64,000 bases of DNA from Verrucomicrobiaceae bacterium (lineage in GTDB: Bacteria; Verrucomicrobiota; Verrucomicrobiia; Verrucomicrobiales; Verrucomicrobiaceae): positions 118,727 to 182,726 of the forward strand of contig JAEUHM010000007.1 of the NCBI GenBank assembly GCA_016795485.1, in the 5' to 3' direction. The notes under the pieces are model-generated. The model saw only the letters and a program-made list of their open reading frames with translations. It searched no databases and was not told the DNA's origin. Positions 18,375 to 26,099 of the stretch are shown here, piece by piece (within the stretch, counting starts at the first letter, position 1; the number at the start of each line of letters is the position of its first letter). A program made the translations under genes and the position numbers.

Positions 18375-18765
18375 GGTAGGGCGGACTGTCCGCAGTGAGC
18401 CGGTGAAAGCGTGGTGCGGGAATAGCCAATGGGTGGTGCAACGCACGGGTTCATTGGCCGGGCATTCGCGTTTCATTCGCACGGCTTTGTTCAGGCGGTG
18501 GTGGTAGGGCGAACTGTCCGCAGTGAGCCGGTGAAAGCATGGTGCAGGAACAGCGAATGAGTGGAGCAACGCACGGGTTCATTGGCCAGGCATTCGCGTT
18601 TCATTCGCACGGCTTTGCTCAGGCGGTGGTGGTAGGGCGAACTGTCCGCAGTGAGCCGGTGAAAGCGTGGTGCAGGAACAGCCAATGAGTGGAGCAATGC
18701 GCGGGTTCATTGGCTGGGCTTTCGCGTTCCTCTCGCGCGGCGCTTGGGGGACCAAGCGCCCTACC
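18375..18765. repeat. Three-unit array of the GGTAGGG/CCCTACC interspersed repeat
   Basis: Three direct units at 18375, 18503 and 18631, the first two 128 bp long and the last 135 bp. The last unit (18631-18765) has perfect 9-bp terminal inverted repeats, GGTAGGGCG and CGCCCTACC, with the GGCGCTTGG/CCAAGCGCC hairpin just inside the right end. The internal units lack the terminal hairpin and instead end CGGCTTTGCTCAGGCGGTGGT-like before the next GGTAGGG. The array sits between the promoter of the caspase at 18295 and the first 21-bp minisatellite. Confidence 0.9.
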
Positions 18766-18850
18766 AGTCTTTGGCAGGCTTCAAGGATTCGGCAGTGACG
18801 TAGACTCGGTTGAGTCCATGCCAGATTCTCAGCGGCGGGCTCCTCCTTTG

Positions 18851-19123
18851 ACTCAATGCAGCACTCCTTTGGCCCAATGCAGCACTTCTTTGGCCCAATG
18901 CAGCACTCCTTTGACCCAATGCAGCACTCCTTTGACCCAATGCAGGCCTCCTTTGGCTCAATGCAGGCCTCCTTTGGCTCAATGCAGCACTCCTTTGGCT
19001 CAATGCAGCACTCCTTTGGCTCAAAGTAGCGCTGCTCCAGCTCAAAGTAGCGCTACTCCAGCTCAAAGTAGAGCTACTCCAACTCAAAGTAGCGCTACTC
19101 CGGCTCAAAGTAGCGCTGCTTTG
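18851..19123. repeat. 21-bp minisatellite, tract 1 (13 units)
   Basis: Thirteen consecutive 21-bp units with no indels. Units 1-8 carry the core TCAATGCAGCACTCCTTTG, with variants CCCAATGC and AGGCCTCC. Units 9-13 (from 19019) switch to CTCAAAGTAGCGCTACTCC. Both strands stay open through the tract: the plus frame gives heptapeptides such as QCSTPLA and QSSATPA, the minus frame SQRSAAL and SWSSATL. The left flank (18766-18850) is nearly identical to the left flank of tract 2, and the right flank resembles that of tract 2 from about 19190. No spacers, so it is not a CRISPR array. Translation is possible but unproven. Confidence 0.95.
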
Positions 19124-19189
19124 ATTCGAAGTTGGCCAAAAGCATGAGCACCAAAGCAATCACTCGTTTCAGCCGATGAGCTCCGAATG

Positions 19190-19445
19190 GTGGTGTTTCG
19201 GCGATTGGTTGCACCTGCACTCATGGGATTCCCCCAACTTCCAAAACCCGCCCCTCGGTGCCATGGTGGAGGTCAAAATGGTGGCGCTCAACGGCAGCCT
19301 AGGAGAGGCCACAGGCCCCGACGTGGAGGTGTGGTCATCGCGTAACAACGTCCCGGCGGTGGCCCAGCCATGGTGCAGTCCTGCGGGTGGAGGAATGCAC
19401 TGTGGTTTGGGGGGAGGAAGGAGGTGTGGTTTAGTTGCGAAGTGC
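19190..19445. repeat. Duplicated tail segment, copy A (degenerate)
   Basis: About 250 bp closely matching 22395-22620. Shared stretches include GCACCTGCACTCATGG, CCCCCAACTTCCAAA, GTGGAGGTCAAAAT and CCATGGTGCAGTCCTGCGGG. Copy B contains an open small frame (22386-22547); in this copy single-base and two-base indels move the corresponding codons between frames, so the peptide (PNFQ, PPLGA, VEVK, VALNGSL) is interrupted. The segment ends just 3' of the caspase-SUMF1 gene that terminates at 19463, as copy B does relative to 22637. Confidence 0.85.
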
Positions 19446-19462
19446 CCTGCTAAGCGGGCGCT

Positions 19463-21226
19463 TCATCTTTTGCCATCAGGGACCAACACAGGCCGAAAGC
19501 CCAGGTGCCACAACCTACTGTCGGCGGCAAATCCTTGGCGATTGGCTGAGCGGCAGCTCTGACCCTCATAGCTCCAAGATCCGCCTCTTACGACTCGTTG
19601 AGCACCGATTCTGCTAACAGGATCTCTCCCTCCAATGAGTTTTGCATTTCCATCCCATGCGTCTTCACACCATTCCCACAGATTTCCATGCATATCGAGT
19701 AGTCCCCACCCGTTCGGTCTATAGTGCCCGACTGCGGTCGTCTTCGCCAAATTGGCTCCCCAATGGTTCGTTCCATAGGGTGAGTCGCCATTAAAGTTTG
19801 CCTGATCAGATGTTAGAGATTCGCCAAACGCAGTTGCTGTTATAGTCCCTGCTCGGCAGGCCCACTCCCATTGTGCTTCCGTTGGCAAAGCCCAGATTAG
19901 GCCTGGCCCCTGTGGGCTACTTGCGTTGAGGTTTGCGCAGAAGCTACTGGCTTCTTCCCAGGTTACTCTCTCCACAGGCAACTTCGCCCCCGTGAACTCG
20001 CTCGGGTTGCTGCGCATCACAGTTCTCCACTGTGACTGTGTACATTCCGTCTGTGCAATCCAGAAGCCCTGGCTAAGGTTTACTTGCACCTGATTTTCAT
20101 TCTCTTCGTGGCCCACCTCGCTGGCTGGACTTCCCATCAGAAAACTCCCAGGCGGACACCATACGAGCTTAATCTCCACGGCTTTCGACTCCGAGGGTTT
20201 CGATAGTGTGACAGTCTTGATGTCTCCAGCTCTCTGGCCCTGAGAAGGGAGCGCGGGCGTCCCGCTTGTGCTTTTTGTCAGCTGCACAGGCGGCTGCGGA
20301 CTGGTGGGTTTGGTTGGAACGGATGTCACCATTTCCCGCACAGTTGGAGACGATGGCGGGGGAAGAGGAGTCGGTGATGGAGGCACAGTTGGGACCATCT
20401 TGGCCACTTGGGCGGGTGGGGTTGGTGGCACGTTGCCACCAGCCATCAGAGAATGCTCAAAGAAGTAGTCCCCTCCGGCATCCAGTTTCAGCCAGGGGTT
20501 CTGAGCGTTCTGCGTGAGGATGACGACTTCCTTCCGCACGTTGCTGAAGGTCTTGCGCATGTCGGTACTGGGCACCGGCAGGTGTTTTAGCAGAGCCAGC
20601 GCAAAAGGGCCGTTGCTGCCCTCTCCATCCGATGCACCTTTCCGAGGGGCGGCGGCCAGCATGATCAGGGTGTCCTTGGGCAAGGAGTCCACATCTGGCG
20701 CGTGGAGGCCGTCTCCCTCCGTGGGTGCTGCTCCACGCATTTGTGGCCTGATGCGGCAGCAGTCCAGCAGGATGATGCGGGCGGCGCTCTCTGGCAGGTC
20801 CTTAATGATGTCTGATAGCGATACGCCGTGCGCCTTCAGTGCAGAGTTTTTAGCAGTTGCAGCCCCCAGATCAGCATCCACAGGCATGAGGTAGTTCTCC
20901 CGGCCATCTATCTCCTCCATACCGTGCCCGGCGTAATAGAGGAGCACGATGTCCGCATTCTTCCCCGCCTCCGCGAGGGCGCTAATGGCCTCAAAGGTGT
21001 CTGTTTTGTTCAGATTGCGGGTGGCCTTGCCACCTTCCAGCTCTACGACCTGAAAGCCAAGCTGGTTCCGCAGCATCTCGCCCACGGACTTGGCATCTGC
21101 CACTGCATTGGGCAGGTGGTCCTGCTTTTCTTGATACGCGCTATTGCCAATGACCAAGGCCACACGCTTCTCTGCGTGGAGCAAGGCGCACGGAATGAGT
21201 AACAAGGCACCGAGAGCGGCTTTCAT
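19463..21226 (-). CDS. Secreted caspase-fold peptidase with C-terminal SUMF1/FGE-like domain, paralogue 2
   Basis: 587 aa from ATG 21226 (MKAALGALLLIPCALLHA, a good signal peptide); the open frame starts 13 codons earlier. Caspase domain about 19-250 with RVALVIGNSAYQ, His101 in LLYYAGHGMEEIDG, and Cys156-Cys157 in IILLDCCRIRP. This copy is closer to the classic Peptidase_C14 form (KSVGEMLRNQLGFQVV) than its neighbours. Long Pro-rich linker with APPAQVAKMVPT-like sequence, followed by a SUMF1 domain: FLMGSPASEVGHEENENQV, ALPTEAQWEWACRAGT, LLDMHGNLWEWCED, VVRGGSWS, HLGFRPVLV. The 26-bp shared element is not evident upstream, although GGCAATCGCCTGCTG sits at the equivalent place. Confidence 0.9.
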   Translation of the reverse strand: MKAALGALLLIPCALLHAEKRVALVIGNSAYQEKQDHLPNAVADAKSVGEMLRNQLGFQVVELEGGKATRNLNKTDTFEAISALAEAGKNADIVLLYYAGHGMEEIDGRENYLMPVDADLGAATAKNSALKAHGVSLSDIIKDLPESAARIILLDCCRIRPQMRGAAPTEGDGLHAPDVDSLPKDTLIMLAAAPRKGASDGEGSNGPFALALLKHLPVPSTDMRKTFSNVRKEVVILTQNAQNPWLKLDAGGDYFFEHSLMAGGNVPPTPPAQVAKMVPTVPPSPTPLPPPSSPTVREMVTSVPTKPTSPQPPVQLTKSTSGTPALPSQGQRAGDIKTVTLSKPSESKAVEIKLVWCPPGSFLMGSPASEVGHEENENQVQVNLSQGFWIAQTECTQSQWRTVMRSNPSEFTGAKLPVERVTWEEASSFCANLNASSPQGPGLIWALPTEAQWEWACRAGTITATAFGESLTSDQANFNGDSPYGTNHWGANLAKTTAVGHYRPNGWGLLDMHGNLWEWCEDAWDGNAKLIGGRDPVSRIGAQRVVRGGSWSYEGQSCRSANRQGFAADSRLWHLGFRPVLVPDGKR

Positions 21227-21343
21227 GATGGTGGGGAGCATAGGAAAACAGCAGGCGATTGCCAAATGTTAAAGCAGAGGGAGAAATGCATCCTGCGGGC
21301 AGGTCGGGAGCCAGGCAGGGCAGGATGCTTCACCGGACCGGGC

Positions 21344-21574
21344 TTAGGCGCGGTAGGTTTTGGTGAAAGTGCTGGTAGCGCCAGTGTTGTAGTGCGCGCG
21401 GTAGGTGACGACCTTCACCTGGTAGCTGAAGCGGCGGCCACAGTGGTCATAAGCATAGCGGCACTCGGTGCGGGCGCAGACCACACAGGTGGAGACAACG
21501 TAGGGAGCGCAGTGCCCGGCTTGGACGGTAGGAGCAGCAGTGGCGAGGATAAGGAGAGCGAGGAGTGTTTTCAT
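21344..21574 (-). CDS. Small secreted cysteine-rich protein
   Basis: 76 aa. Signal peptide about residues 1-19 (MKTLLALLILATAAPTVQA) leaving a mature peptide of about 57 residues with five Cys (HCAPYVVSTCVVCARTEC and DHCGRR), then a Thr/Tyr-rich tail. No family recognised. It stands between two caspase genes in the same direction and carries a weaker version of the 26-bp upstream element (21667-21692), which suggests shared control with the caspases. It could be an inhibitor, partner or substrate; nothing in the sequence decides this. Confidence 0.7.
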   Translation of the reverse strand: MKTLLALLILATAAPTVQAGHCAPYVVSTCVVCARTECRYAYDHCGRRFSYQVKVVTYRAHYNTGATSTFTKTYRA

Positions 21575-21666
21575 GGCGAAGTGTCTGTCTGTTTATTGGT
21601 TTGTTGTCGTTTTTGAAGCGGCAGGAATGCCGTGTTCACAGGGCCAATCGCCAGAGGGAAAAGTTT

Positions 21667-21692
21667 GATTGGAGAAAAATGAAGTTTTTTGG
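21667..21692 (-). promoter_or_regulatory. 26-bp shared upstream element, diverged copy
   Basis: Plus strand GATTGGAGAAAAATGAAG followed by TTTTTTGG. It keeps the GATTG and the AAAATGAA cores with the spacing of the copies before the caspase genes, but differs at the end. It lies 92 bp upstream of the small secreted-protein gene starting at 21574. Confidence 0.45.
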
Positions 21693-21725
21693 TGTCAGCA
21701 CAAGAGGCCGAAAATGGACAGCAAA

Positions 21726-21986
21726 AGTAGGGCGAACTGTCCTCAGTGAGCCAATGAAGGCGTGGGGCGGGGAAAGCCAATGGTGGTGCAAAGTGCGGGT
21801 CATTGGCCAGGCATTCGCGTTTCATTCGCACGGCTTTGCTCAGGCTGTGGTGGTAGGGCGAACTGTCCGCAGTGAGCCGGTGAAGGCGTGGTGCAGGAAC
21901 AGCGAATGAGTGGAGCAACGCACGGGTTCATTGGCCGGGCATTCGCGGTTCATTCGCACGGCGCTTGGGGGACCAAGCGCCCTACC
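21726..21986. repeat. Two-unit array of the GGTAGGG/CCCTACC interspersed repeat
   Basis: A first, slightly diverged unit begins at about 21726 (AGTAGGGCGAACTGTCC). The second spans 21852-21986 (135 bp) with perfect 9-bp terminal inverted repeats GGTAGGGCG and CGCCCTACC and the GGCGCTTGG hairpin. Immediately to the right, AGTCTTTGGCAGGCTTCAAG leads into the second 21-bp minisatellite, exactly as at 18766. Confidence 0.88.
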
Positions 21987-22023
21987 AGTCTTTGGCAGGC
22001 TTCAAGGATTCGGCAGTGACGTA

Positions 22024-22317
22024 GACTCGATTGAGTCCGAGAAAGACTCGTTTGAGTCCGAGACAGACTCGTTTGAGTCCGAGACAGACTCACTTGAGTC
22101 CGAGACAGACTCATTTGAGTCTATGACAGCCTCGTTTGAGTCCAAGACAGACTCGATTGAGTCCAAGACAGACTCGTTTGAGTCCAAGACAGACTCGATT
22201 GAGTCTATGACAGACTCGATTGAGTCCAAGACAGACTCGATTGAGTCCGAGACAGACTCGATTGAGTCCAAGACAGACTCGATTGAGTCCGAGACAGACT
22301 CGTTTGAGTCCGAGACA
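22024..22317. repeat. 21-bp minisatellite, tract 2 (14 units)
   Basis: Fourteen 21-bp units in perfect register (294 bp). The core is GACTCGATTGAGTCC, followed by GAGACA, AAGACA or TATGACA. GACTC and GAGTC in each unit form a short inverted repeat. Both strands are open: plus strand heptapeptides SIESETD / SFESKTD, minus strand DSIESVL / DSNESVS. The left flank is the same as for tract 1, where a single GACTCGGTTGAGTCC copy (18803) remains although a different 21-mer was amplified. A plus-strand frame from 21910 to 22389 covers the tract but has no recognisable domain or signal. Confidence 0.95.
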
Positions 22318-22385
22318 GACTGGACCGACTGTAGACCGTGTTCGGGACAGGCCGGCTACCGGTTGGACCGGACGTGTCCGAGCTT

Positions 22386-22547
22386 ATGAGAATCGGTGGG
22401 TTTCGGGGATTGGCCGCACCTGCACTCATGGCATCCCCCAACTTCCAAACCCCGCCCCTCGGTGCCACGGTGGAGGTCAAAATCGTGGCGCTCAATGGCA
22501 GCCTAGAAGCAGCCACAGGCCCTGAGGTGGACGTGGTTATCACCTAA
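22386..22547 (+). other. Small conserved-looking frame in duplicated tail segment, copy B
   Basis: A 53-codon frame from ATG 22386 to TAA 22547, including the peptide ASPNFQTPPLGATVEVKIVA. The corresponding stretch at 19220-19350 has similar codons but with frame-breaking indels, so one copy at least is not functional. The composition (VEVKIVALNGSLEAATGP) resembles the last strands of a fibronectin-like domain. It may be the tail end of a lost gene. The surrounding duplicated segment runs from about 22386 to 22625. Confidence 0.4.
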
Positions 22548-22636
22548 CAACGTCCCGGTGGTGGCCCAGCCATGGTGCAGTCCTGCGGGTGGCGGACTGC
22601 ATTGTGGCTTGGGGGTGGACGGGAAAGGGTAACAGC

Positions 22637-24322
22637 CTAGCGCCCAGACACCACCAAGACACAACGGAAACCGAAGTCAGCGCGACGAAGATAGGGCTCA
22701 CCCACTTCGCGGTTAGACGAAAGCACCCCGGCCTCCGAAGCGAATCGCCAAGATGCCCCGCGCAATACACGGCTTTCTTGTTCGCTGGAGCACCAATCTG
22801 AGCACCACTCCAACAAGTTGCCTCCAAGATCGTAGAAGCTATTGGTGTTGCATTTATAAGTCATCACTGGGGCTGTGCGTGAGTGTTCGTCGCGGTAGCC
22901 GGAGATGGTTTCGTAGTGGGAAGGCCAAGCAGAGGTCTTTGCCTCAGAACCCGCGTAGTTCCCGGCTCCATTGTGTGGTGGGTAGCCACTGCCCCAGGGA
23001 AATGCACCTTTTATTTTAACATCTTTACTGTAAGGGCTGGCATCAGGGTCTTCTTTGTCTCCTATGCCTACTGCGATACTCCACTCATGATCCGTGGGAA
23101 GTCGATAGATACTTCCCTCTCTGGTGCTGAGCCAGTCGCAGAACGCTAGAGCGTCCTGCCAGCTCACACACGTCACCGGGTGCTGATCTGACTGGGTAAA
23201 GCCAGGCTTGTCCCAAGAATTACCTGGGCGCTGCTTCCAGCCATCTGTGTCCAGCACATAGGGGTCCTCACCATTGCTATACCGGAAGCTTTTGTCCGAC
23301 CGGATAAACTCCGCAAAATCTGCTACCCGTGTCTCGTGCTGGCACATCAGCACACTGGTGCCCGGCAAGGGGATGAACTTCATGCCCAGTCCGTTAACAT
23401 GCGGAGCGTCCTTGGTAGCGCCAGAGGGGATCGCGGGCATCCTGCCTGTGGTTTCAGGAATCACCGCAGGTGGAGGGGTGGGCACCATCTTGGCCACTTG
23501 GGCGGGTGGGGTTTCGCCTTTTGGCATGAAGCTGAAGCGGTGGACGGTTTGGCCGTAGATGGATGGCATCTGAATCTCCCCGGCGGTGCCTGCTTTCACG
23601 GCGGCTTGGGAGGCGGTAAATACGTCTGCGGCTACGTCCTTCCACATGAGCTCAAAGACCTCGCCGCTGTCCCAGTGGTTCTTGAGTGCGGCTACGAGTG
23701 GGCCGTTGCGATCTGCATTGCTGAGGGCGTCGTTGGTGAAGCGTCCGCCGCTGGTGGCGTAGCCCACGATGACATTGGGCGGTGGGGTGACTGCTGCTGC
23801 ACCGCCTCCCCGGCGGCTGCGGGTACTGGGGTCTGCGCTCAACCAGGAGGCGTCTGGGATCTCCCGGCAGCAGTCCAGCAGGAGGATGGCGAGTTTGATG
23901 TTCTTCTCTGCCAGGGTGGCGCTGATGGTGGCCTCGCTAATGCCCTCGGCCTCGAGCTGGGCCTTGAGTCTGCCCTCGGCATTGGTGCCCATGAGGTAGA
24001 CGTTTTTTTGATACTCCAGCCCGTGCCCGGCAAAGTAGACCACGGCTTCATCGCCCTCCTGGAGGCTGTCCCGGAAGTCGATGAGGGCGTCCATCATGGC
24101 GATGCGGGTGAGGTTCTCTGCGGCAGGGGCGAGCTTGAAGCCCGCCTTGCCCAAGAGGGTGCGCATGACCGTGGCGTCGTTGAGAGTGGTATCCAGATCG
24201 GCAAAAGTGCCGGTCTCGGTGTAGTCCTTGTTGCCAATAACCAGCGCTCTGCGTTCAGCCGCGTGGAGAAGAGCCGAGGCAGAGAAAAGGATGAGCGAGA
24301 GGAAAAGGAAGGCAGTCTTCAT
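22637..24322 (-). CDS. Secreted caspase-fold peptidase with C-terminal SUMF1/FGE-like domain, paralogue 3
   Basis: 561 aa from ATG 24322 (MKTAFLFLSLILFSASALLH, signal peptide); 52 further upstream codons are open but run through the interspersed repeat and are rejected. Caspase domain about 23-250: RRALVIGNKDY, His100 in VVYFAGHGLEYQ, Cys151-Cys152 in LAILLLDCCREIP. Pro-rich linker with PPAQVAKMVPTPPPAV, shared with paralogue 2. SUMF1-like domain about 315-561: FIPLPGTSVLMCQHETRV, HPVTCVSWQDALAFCDWLS, YRLPTDHEWSIAVG, DLGGNLLEWCSDWC, RVLRGASWRF, FGFRCVLV. This SUMF1 domain is of a different subtype from those of paralogues 1 and 2. The upstream region is nearly identical to that of the gene starting at 25775. 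Confidence 0.9.
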   Translation of the reverse strand: MKTAFLFLSLILFSASALLHAAERRALVIGNKDYTETGTFADLDTTLNDATVMRTLLGKAGFKLAPAAENLTRIAMMDALIDFRDSLQEGDEAVVYFAGHGLEYQKNVYLMGTNAEGRLKAQLEAEGISEATISATLAEKNIKLAILLLDCCREIPDASWLSADPSTRSRRGGGAAAVTPPPNVIVGYATSGGRFTNDALSNADRNGPLVAALKNHWDSGEVFELMWKDVAADVFTASQAAVKAGTAGEIQMPSIYGQTVHRFSFMPKGETPPAQVAKMVPTPPPAVIPETTGRMPAIPSGATKDAPHVNGLGMKFIPLPGTSVLMCQHETRVADFAEFIRSDKSFRYSNGEDPYVLDTDGWKQRPGNSWDKPGFTQSDQHPVTCVSWQDALAFCDWLSTREGSIYRLPTDHEWSIAVGIGDKEDPDASPYSKDVKIKGAFPWGSGYPPHNGAGNYAGSEAKTSAWPSHYETISGYRDEHSRTAPVMTYKCNTNSFYDLGGNLLEWCSDWCSSEQESRVLRGASWRFASEAGVLSSNREVGEPYLRRADFGFRCVLVVSGR

Positions 24323-24359
24323 GGGCGTCAGCGCATACAATCGCCGGAGAGTAGCGGAT

Positions 24360-24385
24360 GATTGTGAGAAAATGAATCGTTTTTC
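24360..24385 (-). promoter_or_regulatory. 26-bp shared upstream element, copy 2
   Basis: Plus strand GATTGTGAGAAAATGAATCG plus TTTTTC, identical to the copy at 25813. It is 37 bp upstream of the caspase start at 24322. The sequence between element and ATG (GCATACAATCGCCGGAGAGT and beyond) is also nearly identical to that before 25775, so the two genes have duplicated promoters. Confidence 0.65.
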
Positions 24386-24398
24386 GGTGAGCTGGCAA

Positions 24399-24490
24399 GG
24401 TAGGGTGGGACTGTCCTCAGTGAGCCGGTGAAAGCGTGGTGTGGGGATGGCCAATGAGTGGTGCGGGGCGCGGCGCATTGACGTTCGTTT
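24399..24490. repeat. Truncated copy of the GGTAGGG interspersed repeat
   Basis: Begins GGTAGGGTGGGACTGTCCTC and follows the consensus through GTGAGCCGGTGAAAGCGTGG, then breaks off near GCGCATTGACGTTCG before reaching the hairpin and right end. It fills most of the gap between the caspase gene starting at 24322 and the one ending at 24522. Confidence 0.75.
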
Positions 24491-24521
24491 CTGTCGGGTC
24501 TTCCGGAAGAATACGGTCAGT

Positions 24522-25775
24522 TCATTCGGTTGGTCGCAGGACTGGTGTGGCCAGGATGGCGTTCGCAGTGGCCTTAAGGTCTACAGGGATGGATGAGTCT
24601 TCGATGGGAGTTTCGTCTGGCGCCCCAGCTAGTACCCACCACTTGAGCAGAGCAAGCTCGTATGGGGTAAGTTGCTCCTTTCCGCTAGGAGGCATGTGTT
24701 CATCATCGTCTTCTGGAAGTTCAGCTCGGATGATAGCAAGGGACTCAGAAGGCTTGCCAGGAATGACCGTTTTCCCGGTGTTCTCACCACCTTTCAGCAC
24801 CATTTCATAGGTGTCCATTCGGAGGTCGCCTTTGGACTTCTCCACGTTGTGGCAGCGGTTACACTTCGCCTCAAGGATGGGCAGGATGAGGTGTGGGAAG
24901 ATCCGTTTCTCAGAGCCGGGCGTTGGGATTGAAGGCAGTGCGGGTCCTGTGCGTACCATGTTCGCGACATGAACAGGCTGAGGCGGTGGAGCGGCTAAGA
25001 CTTCTCCAAACACATAGTCCTCCAAGAAACTGCCATTCTCCCACGTCCGCTGTTTACCACTGGTCAGCGCATAAACCTCGGTGCGGACTTTTTGGAAGAA
25101 GTCGGTGTGCTTGAGGCCGAGTGGAAGCCACTTGGCCAGGGCTTGGGCATAGGGGGAGTTGCTGGTGATGACTCCAGCGCCCGTCACGAGGGGTGCGTCT
25201 TGGGCTGACTGACCGGGCTTTGCAGCAAAGGCGATGATGATGTCTCCGTCGACCCGAGTATCGGCAAGGCCGCGCTTCTTTGCACCTCGCGTAAGCCATT
25301 CGGTGGGCGGTGCCTCACGGCAGCAGTCGAGGAAAAGAAAGGAGGACTTGGCTCCAGAATCTACCATGAACTGGGCCATCGTCTCTGCTTTCATCCCCTC
25401 CTCGGACAAGAGGGAGCGCGCCTTGAGACGGGCATTGGTGCCTAATACGTAACTCTGCCCGTCGACCTCAATGCCATGCCCGGCAAAGTAGATGAGAGCA
25501 GTGCCACCTTTGGGGATGGCGTTCTGGAAGGTTATGAGGGCGTCCTCGATCTTTGCGCGTGAGGCTTCCGTAACCTGGGTGACCGAGAAGCCAATCTTCT
25601 CGAGAGTGGTGGTGATGAGTCCTGCATCCCGCACGCAGTTCTCCAGCGGAGTGACGAGTTCGCCCTCTGTGGGGTAGGTGTTGTTACCAATTACGAGCGC
25701 GACCTTGTCTGAAGCCGCACTCAACGTGGTGGCTACCAAGAGACCGAGTGAGAGGAGGAGAAAAACAGTCTTCAT
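24522..25775 (-). CDS. Secreted caspase-fold peptidase fused to a PSCyt1-like cytochrome c domain
   Basis: 417 aa from ATG 25775 (MKTVFLLLSLGLLVATTLSA, signal peptide). Caspase domain about 23-245: KVALVIGNNTYP, His100 in LIYFAGHGIEVDG, Cys151-Cys152 in FLFLDCCREAPP. Short linker with PVHVANMVRTGP, then about residues 290-400 a planctomycete-type cytochrome c module: FPHLILPILEAKCNRCH (haem motif CNRCH), KSKGDLRMDTYEMVLKGGEN, IIRAELPEDDDEHMPPSGKE and LTPYELALLKWWVLAGAP. The distal Met of EHMPP is the expected second haem ligand. A haem-binding caspase would be periplasmic and could be redox-sensitive, which is inference. Caspase half is most like the gene at 27594-28787. Confidence 0.9.
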   Translation of the reverse strand: MKTVFLLLSLGLLVATTLSAASDKVALVIGNNTYPTEGELVTPLENCVRDAGLITTTLEKIGFSVTQVTEASRAKIEDALITFQNAIPKGGTALIYFAGHGIEVDGQSYVLGTNARLKARSLLSEEGMKAETMAQFMVDSGAKSSFLFLDCCREAPPTEWLTRGAKKRGLADTRVDGDIIIAFAAKPGQSAQDAPLVTGAGVITSNSPYAQALAKWLPLGLKHTDFFQKVRTEVYALTSGKQRTWENGSFLEDYVFGEVLAAPPPQPVHVANMVRTGPALPSIPTPGSEKRIFPHLILPILEAKCNRCHNVEKSKGDLRMDTYEMVLKGGENTGKTVIPGKPSESLAIIRAELPEDDDEHMPPSGKEQLTPYELALLKWWVLAGAPDETPIEDSSIPVDLKATANAILATPVLRPTE

Positions 25776-25812
25776 TTGCGTCAGCACATACAATCGCCGG
25801 AGAGTAGCGGAT

Positions 25813-25838
25813 GATTGTGAGAAAATGAATCGTTTTTC
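25813..25838 (-). promoter_or_regulatory. 26-bp shared upstream element, copy 3
   Basis: Identical to the copy at 24360-24385 and again 37 bp from the start codon (25775). Together with the copy at 18333 it gives three strong instances at the same distance from a caspase start. Confidence 0.65.
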
Positions 25839-25851
25839 AGTGCGGTGGCGA

Positions 25852-26065
25852 GGTAGGGTGAACTGTCCTCAGTGAGCCGGTGAATGCGTGGGGCGGGGAT
25901 GGCCAATGAGTGGTGCGGGGCGCGGGGCATTGGCTGGGCATTCGCGTTCCTTTCGCGCGGCGCTTGGGGGACCAAGCGCCCTACCAGCGTGCTGCACTGC
26001 ATGGGCGGGAGGTAGGAAGAACTGTCCTCAGTGAGCCGGTGCGGGAATAGTCAATGGATGGTGCG
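25852..26065. repeat. GGTAGGG/CCCTACC repeat plus truncated second unit
   Basis: A full 134-bp unit at 25852-25985 (GGTAGGGTGAACTGTCCTCA to the GGCGCTTGG hairpin and CCCTACC). After a spacer (AGCGTGCTGCACTGCATGGG) a second, diverged unit starts at about 26011 (GGTAGGAAGAACTGTCCTCA) and fades into CAATGGATGGTGCGAGGC. The remaining bases to 26099 show nothing else. Confidence 0.8.
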
Positions 26066-26099
26066 AGGCTTTGGCGTTCCGTTCGGGTGGGTAGGCTCT

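Noticed and set aside
18851..19123. CRISPR array
   Set aside because: The repeats are contiguous 21-bp units without spacers and no cas genes are nearby. The same holds for the tracts at 22024, 47604 and 62061.
7494..21226. SUMF1-caspase proteins as the maturase of the sulfatase at 7494
   Set aside because: They are fused to caspase domains and lie more than 7 kb away; SUMF1-like domains of this kind usually lack formylglycine-generating function. No evidence connects them.
16670..24322. Diversity-generating retroelement with SUMF1/C-type-lectin target genes
   Set aside because: The SUMF1 ends resemble known DGR variable proteins, but no reverse transcriptase, template repeat or near-identical 3' repeat was found in the window.
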